Origin: Gammaproteobacteria bacterium
GTDB taxonomy: Bacteria; Pseudomonadota; Gammaproteobacteria; Chromatiales; Chromatiaceae
NCBI GenBank assembly: GCA_030065815.1
Contig: JASJCU010000013.1
Span: 1 to 64,000 of the forward strand
DNA length: 64,000 nt
Reading direction: 5' to 3'
Shown here: one piece after another, positions 15,913 through 26,426 of the stretch
Layout of the letters: each line of letters opens with the position of its first letter
Position numbering within the stretch: the first letter of the stretch is position 1
The notes under the pieces: generated by a model
Databases searched by the model: none
Told to the model about the DNA's origin: nothing
The model's input: the letters and a program-made list of their open reading frames with translations, nothing else
Translations under genes and position numbers: made by a program

Positions 15913-17736
15913 TCAGGTTCGTTCGGCTTCGCCTACCGCGACCGACAGGCCCGTGCCGTGGCCCGGGGAAGCGAGCACCAACGCCTCGCCCGTGCCGTCG
16001 TCCTGGTAGACGGCGAAGCTGTGGTCGCAGAGGTCGGCTTCGAGCCTCACGCTGACCTCCGGATGGACCCAGGCCAGACGGACCTGGTGGGGATCCGACT
16101 CGATGACCCGCAGTTCGCCGGAGAACGCAGGCGATGTATTGCGCAAACGGATCAGCGCGAGTTGGTCGCGCACGACCCGACGCCGCAGGCCCGCCTCGAT
16201 GTCCGGCCAGTGCAGCGTGGTCCGGTTGATCTCCTTGTGTCCCGCCGTGCGGCCCTGCTTGGCCGCCTCGTAGTCGTTCTTGCCGGCGAACAGATCGAGG
16301 TACCAGACCTGGGGCACGCCCGGCATGAACATCTGGATGGCCCGCGCCAGCAACAGCTTGTCCTCGTCTTCGCCGAGCGCGCTGAAGAACGTCGCGTTGA
16401 CCTGGTAGTAGTCGATCTTCTTGCCGCTGGCGTCGTAGAGGTTCTTGGTCAGGCCGCCGCGATCGATGATCCGCTGCATCGTCGCCTCGATCTGTTCGTC
16501 ACTGAGCAGTCCCGGCCGATAGATGCCGTCGGTGTGCTTGCCCCTGAGATCCAGCACCGGGATGCCGTCATGGCAGCCGAGCATGTTGATGGTCTGCAGG
16601 CCCTTTTTGCGGATCTCGCCGATCCACCGCAACAGCGCGTGACTGTCGCCGAACTCGAGGGCGTGGATGAGCAGGCCCGGAAAATAGAAATCATAGACCG
16701 GGAAGCCCTGCTCCGCGATCTCCTGATGGATCCCGGCGCCATATTCGGCATGGATCTCCGGGAATATCGTCAACGCATAGCGCTGCGCCATGCTCTTGAG
16801 GCGCTGCAGGTAGATCCAGGTACCCGGGCGGTTGAAAAAGTTTGGCTCACCCGGCGCCTTGTGCAGGTAGGCAAAGGCGTCGAGTCGGATGATCTTTGCT
16901 CCGTAGCCACTGAGCTTCTTCAATGTTTCATCGTAGAAGCTCCAGACCAGCTCGGAGCGGGCGTTGAGGTCCATCTGACCGAGGTATTCCCGCTTGCTGC
17001 AGACGGCCTTGATGATGTCGTCTTTGAGGTGCGCGACATGATCGAGATCCACGGCCTCGAGGTAACCCTTGTCCTTGATGACGATCTTGATCTGGTCCGC
17101 AAGGATCTGTGCGGCATCCGCGTCCAGACCCTCGATATCGGCGAAATCCAGCGCCGTGATCTCGGCGAAATCGACCTTCTGGTAGAAGGTATTCCAGTAG
17201 GTCTTCAACGATCCATCGGGGAAGCGCACTTTGAGGATCGGCAGGCTCGGCTTGCGCATGAACAGCCGGTCGAGGAATACCTTGTCGGGCACGACTTGGC
17301 CTTCGGCATCACGGGTGCCGTGATCCTTCCAGAACTCGTCCCAGTCGATGAAGAAATCCCGGTACCGCGACGCCTCGCCGTTGCACAGCAGATCCTGGAA
17401 CTGCGGCGAGCGCACCGACAGGTGATTCAGCACCAGGTCCAGCTTGATCTGGATGCCCAGCTCATCGAGCGCTGCAATGTCCTCGGTCGAAACCAGCGCC
17501 TCGTTGATGTCGTAGTCGATGATCGAGAAACCACGATCGAGATCGCTGTGGAAGAACGTCGGCAGGATGTAGAACAGCGAAAAAGCGTCTTCGAGCTCCG
17601 GTAGCTTGAGCAGCCGGATCGCGTCCGCGAGGCGGTTGCCAATGCTGTCCGGGTACGCGTTGAACATCACGCCGCGTGGAAGTGTTTGCGTTATGAACTG
17701 CGCTTGTCCGTCCATCTTCGATACTGGGTCTACCAT
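15913..17736 (-). CDS. GH13 sucrose phosphorylase-like / glucosylglycer(ol/ate) phosphorylase-like enzyme
   Basis: GVMFNAYPDSIGN..., LVLNHLSVRSPQF, IIRLDAFAYLHK (nucleophile), IFPEIHAEYG (acid/base), MLGCHDGIPVLDLRG; 14 bp upstream of the HAD gene. Confidence 0.8.
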   Translation of the reverse strand: MVDPVSKMDGQAQFITQTLPRGVMFNAYPDSIGNRLADAIRLLKLPELEDAFSLFYILPTFFHSDLDRGFSIIDYDINEALVSTEDIAALDELGIQIKLDLVLNHLSVRSPQFQDLLCNGEASRYRDFFIDWDEFWKDHGTRDAEGQVVPDKVFLDRLFMRKPSLPILKVRFPDGSLKTYWNTFYQKVDFAEITALDFADIEGLDADAAQILADQIKIVIKDKGYLEAVDLDHVAHLKDDIIKAVCSKREYLGQMDLNARSELVWSFYDETLKKLSGYGAKIIRLDAFAYLHKAPGEPNFFNRPGTWIYLQRLKSMAQRYALTIFPEIHAEYGAGIHQEIAEQGFPVYDFYFPGLLIHALEFGDSHALLRWIGEIRKKGLQTINMLGCHDGIPVLDLRGKHTDGIYRPGLLSDEQIEATMQRIIDRGGLTKNLYDASGKKIDYYQVNATFFSALGEDEDKLLLARAIQMFMPGVPQVWYLDLFAGKNDYEAAKQGRTAGHKEINRTTLHWPDIEAGLRRRVVRDQLALIRLRNTSPAFSGELRVIESDPHQVRLAWVHPEVSVRLEADLCDHSFAVYQDDGTGEALVLASPGHGTGLSVAVGEAERT

Positions 17737-18950
17737 CTTTCAACTTCGCATGTGCCGATCCAATGACCGCGCTGGCCGCAGGAATGACGCTGATCGCCCC
17801 GCTGCGGTACCACCAAAGCACCCATCCGGCTGCCGCGGCGCGTCAATTGTCGGCTGCAGCGGGTCCGGCATCAAGACGGGCCGCATCGAACGGTCGCTGG
17901 CCGGAGATCCGCCGGATTGTGCATCACTGGCGCAGCGACCGGCGACGGCAATCCGTGACGCGTCTGTGTCCGGCCCAAGTCCGTGCATGACCCTTGCCTG
18001 CAGCCGCCGATGCCCCGCCTGCCGCTGCAACATCACGAAGCGACACCGTAGCGCGCCGGCGATGCGCCATGCTGCTTCAAAGCGGCCGCTGGCGTCGACT
18101 CGCGTCCGCCCCGGTCTGGCTTTGCCGTCGCCAGCGATCGCCGACGCCGCATGCACCCGTCGCGTCAATGGATTGCCTAACGGCGTGTTGGGCGTTTTCT
18201 GAACGTTTTCGGCCCCCGCCAATTGCGCCGAAAAAGGCCGACCAGGATCACTGGGAATACCCCCATGAAAGGTAAGTGCATAGGCGTCGGTGCTCGAAGC
18301 CCGCCGCTGCGAAGCCCGCCGACCTGGCTGCGTCGGCGGACGACTGCATGCCGCGCGCGTGACGGCAACGGGTGGCCGTCCAGCGGCTGCAGTCAATCAT
18401 TTCTGCAGTATCACAGCGTCATCGCATCGCGTCGGCGTGGCAGACATCGCGACCCGCGAGCCCGGCAGACGCGGGCTTCCGGCGCCGACCGTGGCGCCAC
18501 ATTGCGCGACGACGACGCACCGCGGGCGGTCTCCGCGCATGGCTTGTGGCGGCCCCGGGCAGGCCACCGAACGCGCCACACCCGCTGCGTCACGTGGGCG
18601 TCGCGACGTTGGCCCGACGATCTCCGCGCGGCTGTCGAACAAGGCCTTCGGCTGTGCACAATTTATACAGTGAAAACTTGGTGTTGCCGGGCACTCCGAA
18701 TGTATCTTCTTGGTTGTGCAGCGCAGATTCGACGAAACCTCCCGGCAGCCGCCGAGGCACAGGCGAGGTCGATCCGGTATCGCCCGGTACCGATCAGGTG
18801 CCGACCGGGTCCGATGACGTTCCGACGAGAATTCTCCGCACGCGACGGATGAAAACCGCCGCTTGCGACGTTATCCACCTAGTGGCAAATCCCGTGCAAC
18901 ACGACTGACGCAAACGACGCGCCGACCGGGGTCGGAACAAGGACAGACCA

Positions 18951-19858
18951 ATGACGCCCCCGGCCGCTAAGACGATCGAAGCGCCGCGCTTTAACATGAC
19001 CAGCTGGTTCTCGGTTTCGGGAACCCTGGTCATCGTATTCTTTTGAATGGTTACGTCCTACGTACTGGCGTCGCTTCTCGAGGAACACCTGTCGCGCCGC
19101 GATACCGTGGTCATTAAAGACTTCGTCGAACGCATCGCGCAGCACCACGACCCCACAGCTTACTTCGCGCAGGCCTACCCACGCGCAGGAGAAACGCTCG
19201 ACGATTTCTTCAGCGGCATATCGCATATGCCCGATGTCGCGCGCACGAACGCATTCGCGGCCGACGGCACGGTGGCCTGGTCCAGCAACCGCATGATCAT
19301 CGGCAAACGGTTTCCGCCTAACCACGAACTCGAAGAGGCGCTACAAGGCCAACTGGTCTCCGAGAAAGGCAACACTTCGACGCCAGGTGGCGACCGTTCG
19401 TCACGCTCGCCCTCGCCCACGGCAGCAGCGACAACGACCTCAGCGATGGAGTGGACGGCAATTTCCGCCAGACAGGCCTGGAAGACAACGAGGCGCGTAC
19501 CTTCGGGATCACCAGCTACAACTACTACGGCGAGGTCAGCGATTTCGAGCCCGCCAACATGTGGATCGGCACCATCGGGATCGGCGTGCGCCCCGACAGG
19601 AACACGTCGCTAGTGCGGGTCTACCATCGTTATCGCCAGGCCGACCGAAACGATGACCTGTTCAGTAGCGACCTCGAGATCGACCCCGAAGGCGACGATG
19701 CCACGCTCGGTCAGGAGATCGACCTGATTTTTGCCCATCGACCGAACAAGATGACCAAGCTCAGCGTCACGCTGGGCGTGTTCGACCCGGGTGACGCCTT
19801 CGACCGTGACGCGGACCCTGCATGGCTGGCGAAGTTCAAGATCGCGTATCGATTCTGA
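18951..19858 (+). pseudogene. composite pseudogene: sensor-protein N-terminus with in-frame TGA, joined out of frame to an AlgE-like (alginate export) beta-barrel C-terminus
   Basis: Frame from 18951: MTPPAAKTIEAPRFNMTSWFSVSGTLVIVFF*MVTSYVLASLLEEHLSRRD...QLVSEKGN. From about 19382, in another frame: RWRPFVTLALAHGSSDNDLSDGVDGNFRQTGLEDNEARTFGITSYNYYGEVSDFEPANMWIGTIGIGVRPDRNTSL...FKIAYRF. Confidence 0.72.
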
Positions 19859-20093
19859 TCGGCGCGGCCGTGGATACCTAGACCCACGTTGCCGGCCCTG
19901 CGGCAACCCCGCCCTGACTGCGGCGCACCTGATGCCGCGCGGCAGGCAACAGCGCCCCGGCTCGGTCGCGAATCCGCTTCCCGTGAACGCTCTGCCAGAC
20001 CTGTAGTAGTCGCCTCGATCGCAGAATCGACGGCCGAGGTACAGTTCATCCTGGGTTACAATCAGCGGTAGTGGACGATTGCACAGGGGCTGC

Positions 20094-20996
20094 ATGGCAC
20101 CACATCCGATCCGAAAACTCGCGTCGGGACTCTGGCTGGCGAGTCGCCGGGAGACCTGCTGTTGCACCGTCCGACGAAGGCGAGCACGTTCGCTTATCGT
20201 CAACCATGTCTTGACCCTGGCGCTGTTGGCGGTCTCGGGATCGGGCACCGCAGCGACAACGGTTTCCGTCGACGTTGCCGAGACTTCCGTAACCTTCAAC
20301 AGTGACGCCGCTGTCGACAAGGTCGAGCACTTCGTGATGTCGGACCCCGCGCGGCTCGTCGTCGACCTGTACGGCGCCTCTCGGGTCAGGCCGAAAACAG
20401 CCATTCCGCTTGCGGGCCCATTCCGACGGCTGCGCAGCGGCGCCCATCATGACAAGATCCGGTTCGTGTTCGAGGCTGCAGGGGCCGAGTTGCCCGCATT
20501 TTCCATCGATAAGGCGGCACGACGGGTTTCGGTCAGCTGGCAAGACCCGACGAAGCGACCTGCTGCGGGGTCGCAGCCGATACCTCGCGACGTTCCTGCC
20601 CACCTCGTGCTCCTCGAAATCATCGACGCGAACGATGCCGCTGTGGCGGAACGCGTACGCAGTGACGCGCTGGCACCGATCGCCGACAAGTGGCGGTATC
20701 AGGTGCGGATAGCGGTGCGGCCGTTCAGCAGACTGGCTGAAATGCGGCATTTCTTGCTGCCGCGCCCGGATCGCCTGGTGCTCGAGCTGTCCGGCGTGGT
20801 CCTCGACGACCGCGCACAGAGTTTCGACCTGCGCGACGGCTTCCGCCGCGTCAAGGTCTATGCAACGCCGCGGGCACTGCGCCTGGAGTTCGAGATCGGC
20901 GATGGTCCATTACCGCGTTTCAGCATTTTCGAGGTTCCCAGCCTCGAGTACATCGTGGTTGCCTGGGGCGTCCGTGACACCGGGTCGGAACAGTAG
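20094..20996 (+). CDS. AMIN domain-containing periplasmic protein (probably two AMIN-like domains, no amidase domain)
   Basis: VDKVEHFVMSDPARLVVDLYGA...KIRFVFEAAGAELPAFSIDKAARRVSVSW; second copy HFLLPRPDRLVLELSGV...FRRVKVYATPRALRLEFEIGDGPLPRFSIF. Confidence 0.75.
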   Translation: MAPHPIRKLASGLWLASRRETCCCTVRRRRARSLIVNHVLTLALLAVSGSGTAATTVSVDVAETSVTFNSDAAVDKVEHFVMSDPARLVVDLYGASRVRPKTAIPLAGPFRRLRSGAHHDKIRFVFEAAGAELPAFSIDKAARRVSVSWQDPTKRPAAGSQPIPRDVPAHLVLLEIIDANDAAVAERVRSDALAPIADKWRYQVRIAVRPFSRLAEMRHFLLPRPDRLVLELSGVVLDDRAQSFDLRDGFRRVKVYATPRALRLEFEIGDGPLPRFSIFEVPSLEYIVVAWGVRDTGSEQ

Positions 20997-21108
20997 ATCG
21001 CAACCGCGTACGGCGGGCGCAGTCGGCACGGTCGCGAGCGTCCAAAGGGCTCGCAATGGCTGTGCCCGTGTTGTGCCTAGTCGAATCGAGAGGCGATCGG
21101 CAGGTATG

Positions 21109-21143
21109 AAAAAAGGGCTCTGGATACCTCCAGAACCCTTTTC
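21109..21143. terminator. bidirectional rho-independent terminator-like hairpin
   Basis: aaaaaAGGGCTCTGGAtaccTCCAGAACCCTttttct between the convergent AMIN gene and tRNA-fMet. Confidence 0.75.
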
Positions 21144-21181
21144 TTATCATCAACTTACGCGATGAAGTTAATGTAGAGATT

Positions 21182-21258
<77 letters not shown>

Positions 21259-21336
21259 TCTGACAGCGCGGATTTTACATATTGCACGCCCGCTGAACAA
21301 GCCGGTTGCGGCGGCCGTGTTCAAAACAGACCGTAC

Positions 21337-22776
21337 TCAGCCACCGAAAGCCGCCCGGCACGCCCCGAGCAAGGCGGCCGGGAAGATCCCGAATGCCAGC
21401 ATCGCGAGCCCGTTGACCGACATCGCAACCTGGGTGTCGAGCGACGACACCAGTGGCACGTCCACCAGGGGTTTGTCGAAGTACATGGCCTTTACCGCGC
21501 GCAGGTAGTAGAACGCGCCGATGATCGAAAAGAACACCGCGACGACGGCCAGCCAGACGAGGTCGATGCTGACGACGGCATCGAGGACGAACAGCTTGGC
21601 GAAGAACCCCACCGTCGGTGGCACGCCGGCCATCGAGAACAGGATCAGCATCATCATGAACGCCAGCCACGGGCTGCGGTCGTTCAGGCCCTTCAGATCG
21701 TCGATATTCTCGGCATCGAGGCCGTTCCGGCTCAGCATCGTGACCACGCCGAAGCCGCCTGCAGCCGTCAGCGCGTAGACGATCGCGTAGAACATGGCCG
21801 CCGAGAACCCCTTGTCGGTACCGGCGATCAGGCCAAGGAAGATGAAACCGACGTGCGAGATCGTCGAGTAGGCCAACATGCGTTTCAGGTTGGTCTGTGC
21901 GATTGCGATGACGTTGCCCAGTGCCATCGACAATACGGCGAGAATGATCAGCATGTCCTGCCATTGCGCGAGCAGGCCGCCCAATCCGTCTACCAGCAGG
22001 CGGATCGCGAGCGCGAACGCGGCGATCTTCGGCGCACTGCCGAGGAACAGGGTCACCGCCGTCGGCGCGCCGTGATAGACATCCGGCACCCACATATGGA
22101 ACGGCACCGCACCGAATTTGAATGCGATACCGATTACGATGAACACGAGGCCGAACACCAACACTGTCTGGTCGGCCGTACCCGCGGCAATGACAGCGGC
22201 GACCTCGGGCAGCACCAGGTGACCGGTGGCGCCGTAGACCATGGATATGCCGTACAGCAGCATGCCCGACGCCAGTGCCCCAAGCACGAAGTATTTCATC
22301 GCCGCCTCGGCGCCGGTCTTCGAATCACGGTGAAACGCCACCAGCGCGTACAGGCACAACGCCAGCAGCTCGAGACCGAGATACACGGTCAGGAAGCTGT
22401 TCGCCGAGATCATTATCATCATGCCGAGCACGGCGAACAGTCCGAGCACGTAGTATTCGCCGCGGAACGCACCGAGTTCGCGCAGGTAGTCCTTCGCGTA
22501 GACGAACGCAAACAGGCTGACCAGCAACAACCCGGTCTTCAGGACGTCCGCCATCGGATCGCGCACGAAGCTGCCGTCGAGTATGACTTCGCGCACCGGG
22601 CCCGCCGCGTACTGGGTGGCGGCAACGGTAACGATCAGGGCCGCCAGCGAGAGCCCGTAGGTGACCAGCCGGGTGCGATCGCTGAGGAACAGGTCGACCA
22701 CCAGGACCAGGCAAGCCGCGCAGAGCAGCACGATCTCCGGTAGCACCGGTTGAAGGGTTGTCAGGTTGTATTCCAT
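21337..22776 (-). CDS. nuoN: NADH-quinone oxidoreductase subunit N
   Basis: Proton-pumping membrane subunit (YFVLGALASGMLLYGISMVYG, MLAYSTISHVGFIFLGL); last gene of the operon. Confidence 0.95.
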   Translation of the reverse strand: MEYNLTTLQPVLPEIVLLCAACLVLVVDLFLSDRTRLVTYGLSLAALIVTVAATQYAAGPVREVILDGSFVRDPMADVLKTGLLLVSLFAFVYAKDYLRELGAFRGEYYVLGLFAVLGMMIMISANSFLTVYLGLELLALCLYALVAFHRDSKTGAEAAMKYFVLGALASGMLLYGISMVYGATGHLVLPEVAAVIAAGTADQTVLVFGLVFIVIGIAFKFGAVPFHMWVPDVYHGAPTAVTLFLGSAPKIAAFALAIRLLVDGLGGLLAQWQDMLIILAVLSMALGNVIAIAQTNLKRMLAYSTISHVGFIFLGLIAGTDKGFSAAMFYAIVYALTAAGGFGVVTMLSRNGLDAENIDDLKGLNDRSPWLAFMMMLILFSMAGVPPTVGFFAKLFVLDAVVSIDLVWLAVVAVFFSIIGAFYYLRAVKAMYFDKPLVDVPLVSSLDTQVAMSVNGLAMLAFGIFPAALLGACRAAFGG

Positions 22777-22799
22777 GCCGTGTTACCGATCCTGCACCA

Positions 22800-24314
22800 T
22801 CAGAGCTTGGTGATCGCGATGTGCCGGACGAGATTCTCGATAGACACGTCCATGACCTCGATCAGCGGCGCCGGCCAGATACCCAGGACCAGCACCGCAA
22901 CTGCCAACGACGTGAGCACGAACGCCTCGCGCTTGTTGATGTCCTCGAGTGCGGCGACCTTGTCGGAACCGACTTCACCGTAGACCACGCGCTTGACCAT
23001 CCACAGCGTGTAGGCCGCACCGACGATCAGTGTCGTCGCGGCCAGAAACGCGAACCAGAAATCGGCGCGGAAACTGGCAAGAATGACCATGAACTCACCG
23101 ACGAATCCCGACGTACCGGGCAGCCCCGCGTTGGCCATTGCAAAGAAAACCATGAACGCGGCGAACCAGGGCATGACGTTGACGACACCGCCGTAGTCGT
23201 CGATCTGGCGGCTGTGCAGGCGGTCGTAGAGAACGCCAACGCAGAGGAACATCGCCGCCGAGATGAAGCCGTGCGACACCATCTGCACCATGCCGCCCTG
23301 CAGGCCGAGGATGGCGCCCGAGTCGACGTCATTGCGCGCCATGATGATGAAGGCGATGAAGAAGCCCAGGGTCACGAAGCCCATGTGGGCGATCGACGAG
23401 TAGGCGATGAGTTTCTTCATGTCCTGCTGTACCAGCGCGACGAAACCGATATACACCACGGCAATCAGCGACATGCCGATGATCATCCAGTCAAGCTCGC
23501 TGCTCGCATCGGGGGTTATCGGCAGGCTGAACCGCAGGAAGCCGTAGCCACCGATCTTCAGCATGATCGCCGCCAGGATCACCGAACCGCCCGTAGGCGC
23601 CTCGACGTGCGCATCAGGCAGCCAGGTGTGGACGGGCCACATCGGCACCTTGACCGCAAACGCCAGCAGGAAGGCGACGAAGATCAGGATCTGCTCGGTC
23701 AGGTTCAGCTTGAGATCATGGAACGCCAGTATCTCCATCGAACCGGAATGGAAGTACATGTAGATCAGCGCGACCAGCATGAAGACCGAGCCGAGGAAGG
23801 TGTACAAGAAAAACTTGATCGTCGCATAGACGCGGTTGGGCCCGCCCCAGACGCCGATGATGATGAACATCGGGATCAGCATGGCCTCCCAGAACACGTA
23901 GAACAGCATGGCATCCAGCGCGGCGAAGACGCCGACCATGACACCTTCCATCATCAGGAAGGCCGCCATGTACTGCGACGGCTTGTACTGGATCACCTCC
24001 CAGCCGGCGATGATCACGAGGATCGATATGAACGTCGTCAGCAGGATCAATGGCATCGAGATGCCATCGATGCCCAGATAGTAATAGACGTCGAACAACG
24101 GGATCCACGGCGCCTTCTCGACGAACTGCATCTGTGCAGTCGTGGGATCGAAGCCGCTGTACAGCGGCAGACTGACCAGGAAGGTCAACACGGCGAAGAT
24201 CAGCGCCAGCCACCGCGACACGTTGGGTGCCTTGTCGCCGCTCGCAAGCACTAGCGCACCGCCGAGAATCGGCAGCCAGATCACCGCGCTGAGAATGGGC
24301 CAGTCTGCTGTCAT
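22800..24314 (-). CDS. nuoM: NADH-quinone oxidoreductase subunit M
   Basis: KVPMWPVHTWLPDAHVEAPTGGSVILAAIMLKIGGYGFLRF. Confidence 0.96.
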   Translation of the reverse strand: MTADWPILSAVIWLPILGGALVLASGDKAPNVSRWLALIFAVLTFLVSLPLYSGFDPTTAQMQFVEKAPWIPLFDVYYYLGIDGISMPLILLTTFISILVIIAGWEVIQYKPSQYMAAFLMMEGVMVGVFAALDAMLFYVFWEAMLIPMFIIIGVWGGPNRVYATIKFFLYTFLGSVFMLVALIYMYFHSGSMEILAFHDLKLNLTEQILIFVAFLLAFAVKVPMWPVHTWLPDAHVEAPTGGSVILAAIMLKIGGYGFLRFSLPITPDASSELDWMIIGMSLIAVVYIGFVALVQQDMKKLIAYSSIAHMGFVTLGFFIAFIIMARNDVDSGAILGLQGGMVQMVSHGFISAAMFLCVGVLYDRLHSRQIDDYGGVVNVMPWFAAFMVFFAMANAGLPGTSGFVGEFMVILASFRADFWFAFLAATTLIVGAAYTLWMVKRVVYGEVGSDKVAALEDINKREAFVLTSLAVAVLVLGIWPAPLIEVMDVSIENLVRHIAITKL

Positions 24315-24411
24315 GTCTGTCTAGTCTCTCGTTCTGTCATCGACGCCGCCTTTTGGCCGGCAACGACTCTCCAACGCCACGGTTTGCATCACGCGACTCG
24401 CTGCCGGACCA

Positions 24412-26424
24412 TCAGCCGCGCAGCACGAACCATCCGAGCAACACCAACAGGCCGACGATGATCGCCATCGCGTAGTGGTACAGCATGCCCGTCTGCACGA
24501 ACCTCATGATCGCGGCGAGTTTGCCGACCGAATGCGCCGACCCGTTGACCGCCAGCCCGTCGATTACCGCGCGGTCGCCGACCAGCCACAGGAACTTGCC
24601 GAGCAGCTTGCTGCCGCCGGCGAATACCGCCTGGTTGAATTCGTCGAACCCGTACTTGCGATCGAGCACGAAATGCGCCCAGTCCAACCGGCGCGCCAGG
24701 TTGCGCGCAATCTCCGGTTTCTGCGTGTAGACGTACCACGCGGTCGCCAGGCCGCCGATCGCAAGCCAGAAAGGCAGCGCCATCACGCCATGCAGCATGA
24801 AACCAAGCACGCCGTGGTACTCGATCGCCCCCAACGTGTTGTGCTCGGCCGCAACGAACAGCACGCCGTCGAAGTAGTCGCCGAACACCATTGGACCGAC
24901 CGTCAGGAAACCGATGACGACCGACGGGATCGCGAGCAGGATCAACGGCAGCGTGACGACCCACGGTGATTCGTGTGGTGTCGGTTCGTCTTCGACGTGG
25001 TGGTGCTCCTGGGCCTCAGCTCCGCCGTGCTCGTCATGCGCTTCGTGATGCGGTTCGAAGTGGCGCGGCCCGTCGCCGTGGAACACGAGGAAGTACATCC
25101 GGAAACTGTACAGCGCGGTCACGAAGACGCCGGCGACGAGCAGCACGTGGGCATAGGTCGCGCCGGCGATCTGTGAATGGTGCACCGCCTCGATGATGGC
25201 ATCCTTGGAGAAGAAACCCGAGAAGCCCGGGAACCCGATCAGCGCCAGCGACCCGAGCAAGGCCGTCCAATGGGTGATCGGCATGTACTTGCGGATGCCG
25301 CCCATGTTGCGGATATCCTGGTCGTGGTGCATACCGATGATGACCGATCCCGCGGCGAGGAACAGCAGCGCCTTGAAAAAGGCGTGCGTCATCAGGTGGA
25401 ACAATCCGGCTGCGTAGGCCGATGCGCCGAGTGCGGCGATCATGTAACCGAGCTGCGACAGCGTCGAGTACGCGACGACGCGCTTGATGTCGTTCTGAAC
25501 GATCCCGATCAGGCCCATGAAGAAGGCCGTCGTCGCGCCGATCACCAGCACGAAAGTCAGCGCCGTTTCCGAGAGTTCGTACAACGGCGACATGCGGGCG
25601 ACCATGAAGATACCGGCGGTGACCATCGTCGCAGCGTGGATCAACGCGGAAATCGGCGTCGGGCCCTCCATCGAGTCCGGCAGCCAGACGTGCAACGGGA
25701 CCTGCGCCGATTTGCCCATCGCACCGATGAACAGCAGGATGCAGACCACCGTCATCAACGACCACTCGGTGTCGCCCCAGATCGTGATCGTCGCGTCGGC
25801 AAACTGTGGCGCGGCTGCGAACGCCTCGGCGTAATCGAGTGTACCGAAGTACATCGCCACGGCCGCGATACCGAGTATGAAGCCGAAGTCACCGACGCGG
25901 TTGACCAGGAACGCCTTCATGTTGGCGAAGATCGCGGTTTCGCGTTTGAAGTAGAAGCCGATCAGCAGGTACGACACCAGGCCGACGGCTTCCCAGCCGA
26001 AGAACAGCTGCAGGAAGTTGTTTGCCATGACCAGCATCAGCATCGAGAATGTGAACAGCGCGATGTAGCTGAAGAAGCGCTCGTATCCATCCTCGTGCGC
26101 CATGTAGCCGATCGTGTAGATATGCACCATCAGCGACACGAAAGTGACGACCGCCATCATCATCGCGGTCAGACGGTCTACCAGGAAACCGATCTCCATG
26201 CGCAGGCCGTCGCTGACCATCCAGATGTAGACGCTCTCGTTGTAGACCGGCGCTCCCTGGAAGGCGTGCAGGTACAGCACATACAGTGACAGCACGCAGG
26301 AGATACCGACACCCAGGATCGTCACCGAGTGCGCGCCTACCTTGCCGACCTGGTTGCGCAACAGTCCCGCGATGAGCGCACCGGCCAGCGGCGCCAAAAC
26401 GATGGTGAGTAAGATCGCTTCCAT
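24412..26424 (-). CDS. nuoL: NADH-quinone oxidoreductase subunit L
   Basis: GAMGKSAQVPLHVWLPDSMEGPTPISALIHAATMVTAGIFMVAR; start ATG at 26424 (MEAILLTIV). Confidence 0.95.
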   Translation of the reverse strand: MEAILLTIVLAPLAGALIAGLLRNQVGKVGAHSVTILGVGISCVLSLYVLYLHAFQGAPVYNESVYIWMVSDGLRMEIGFLVDRLTAMMMAVVTFVSLMVHIYTIGYMAHEDGYERFFSYIALFTFSMLMLVMANNFLQLFFGWEAVGLVSYLLIGFYFKRETAIFANMKAFLVNRVGDFGFILGIAAVAMYFGTLDYAEAFAAAPQFADATITIWGDTEWSLMTVVCILLFIGAMGKSAQVPLHVWLPDSMEGPTPISALIHAATMVTAGIFMVARMSPLYELSETALTFVLVIGATTAFFMGLIGIVQNDIKRVVAYSTLSQLGYMIAALGASAYAAGLFHLMTHAFFKALLFLAAGSVIIGMHHDQDIRNMGGIRKYMPITHWTALLGSLALIGFPGFSGFFSKDAIIEAVHHSQIAGATYAHVLLVAGVFVTALYSFRMYFLVFHGDGPRHFEPHHEAHDEHGGAEAQEHHHVEDEPTPHESPWVVTLPLILLAIPSVVIGFLTVGPMVFGDYFDGVLFVAAEHNTLGAIEYHGVLGFMLHGVMALPFWLAIGGLATAWYVYTQKPEIARNLARRLDWAHFVLDRKYGFDEFNQAVFAGGSKLLGKFLWLVGDRAVIDGLAVNGSAHSVGKLAAIMRFVQTGMLYHYAMAIIVGLLVLLGWFVLRG

Positions 26425-26426
26425 CA

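Noticed and set aside
18223-18908. Several overlapping + and - ORFs in the 17.7-18.9 kb gap
   Set aside because: Scrambled Arg/Ser/Pro-rich translations in every frame, no start-site support and no homology recognised.
19044-19046. In-frame TGA considered as a selenocysteine codon
   Set aside because: It lies inside a TM helix of a gene that is also broken downstream; a nonsense mutation is simpler and no SECIS-like element was noticed.
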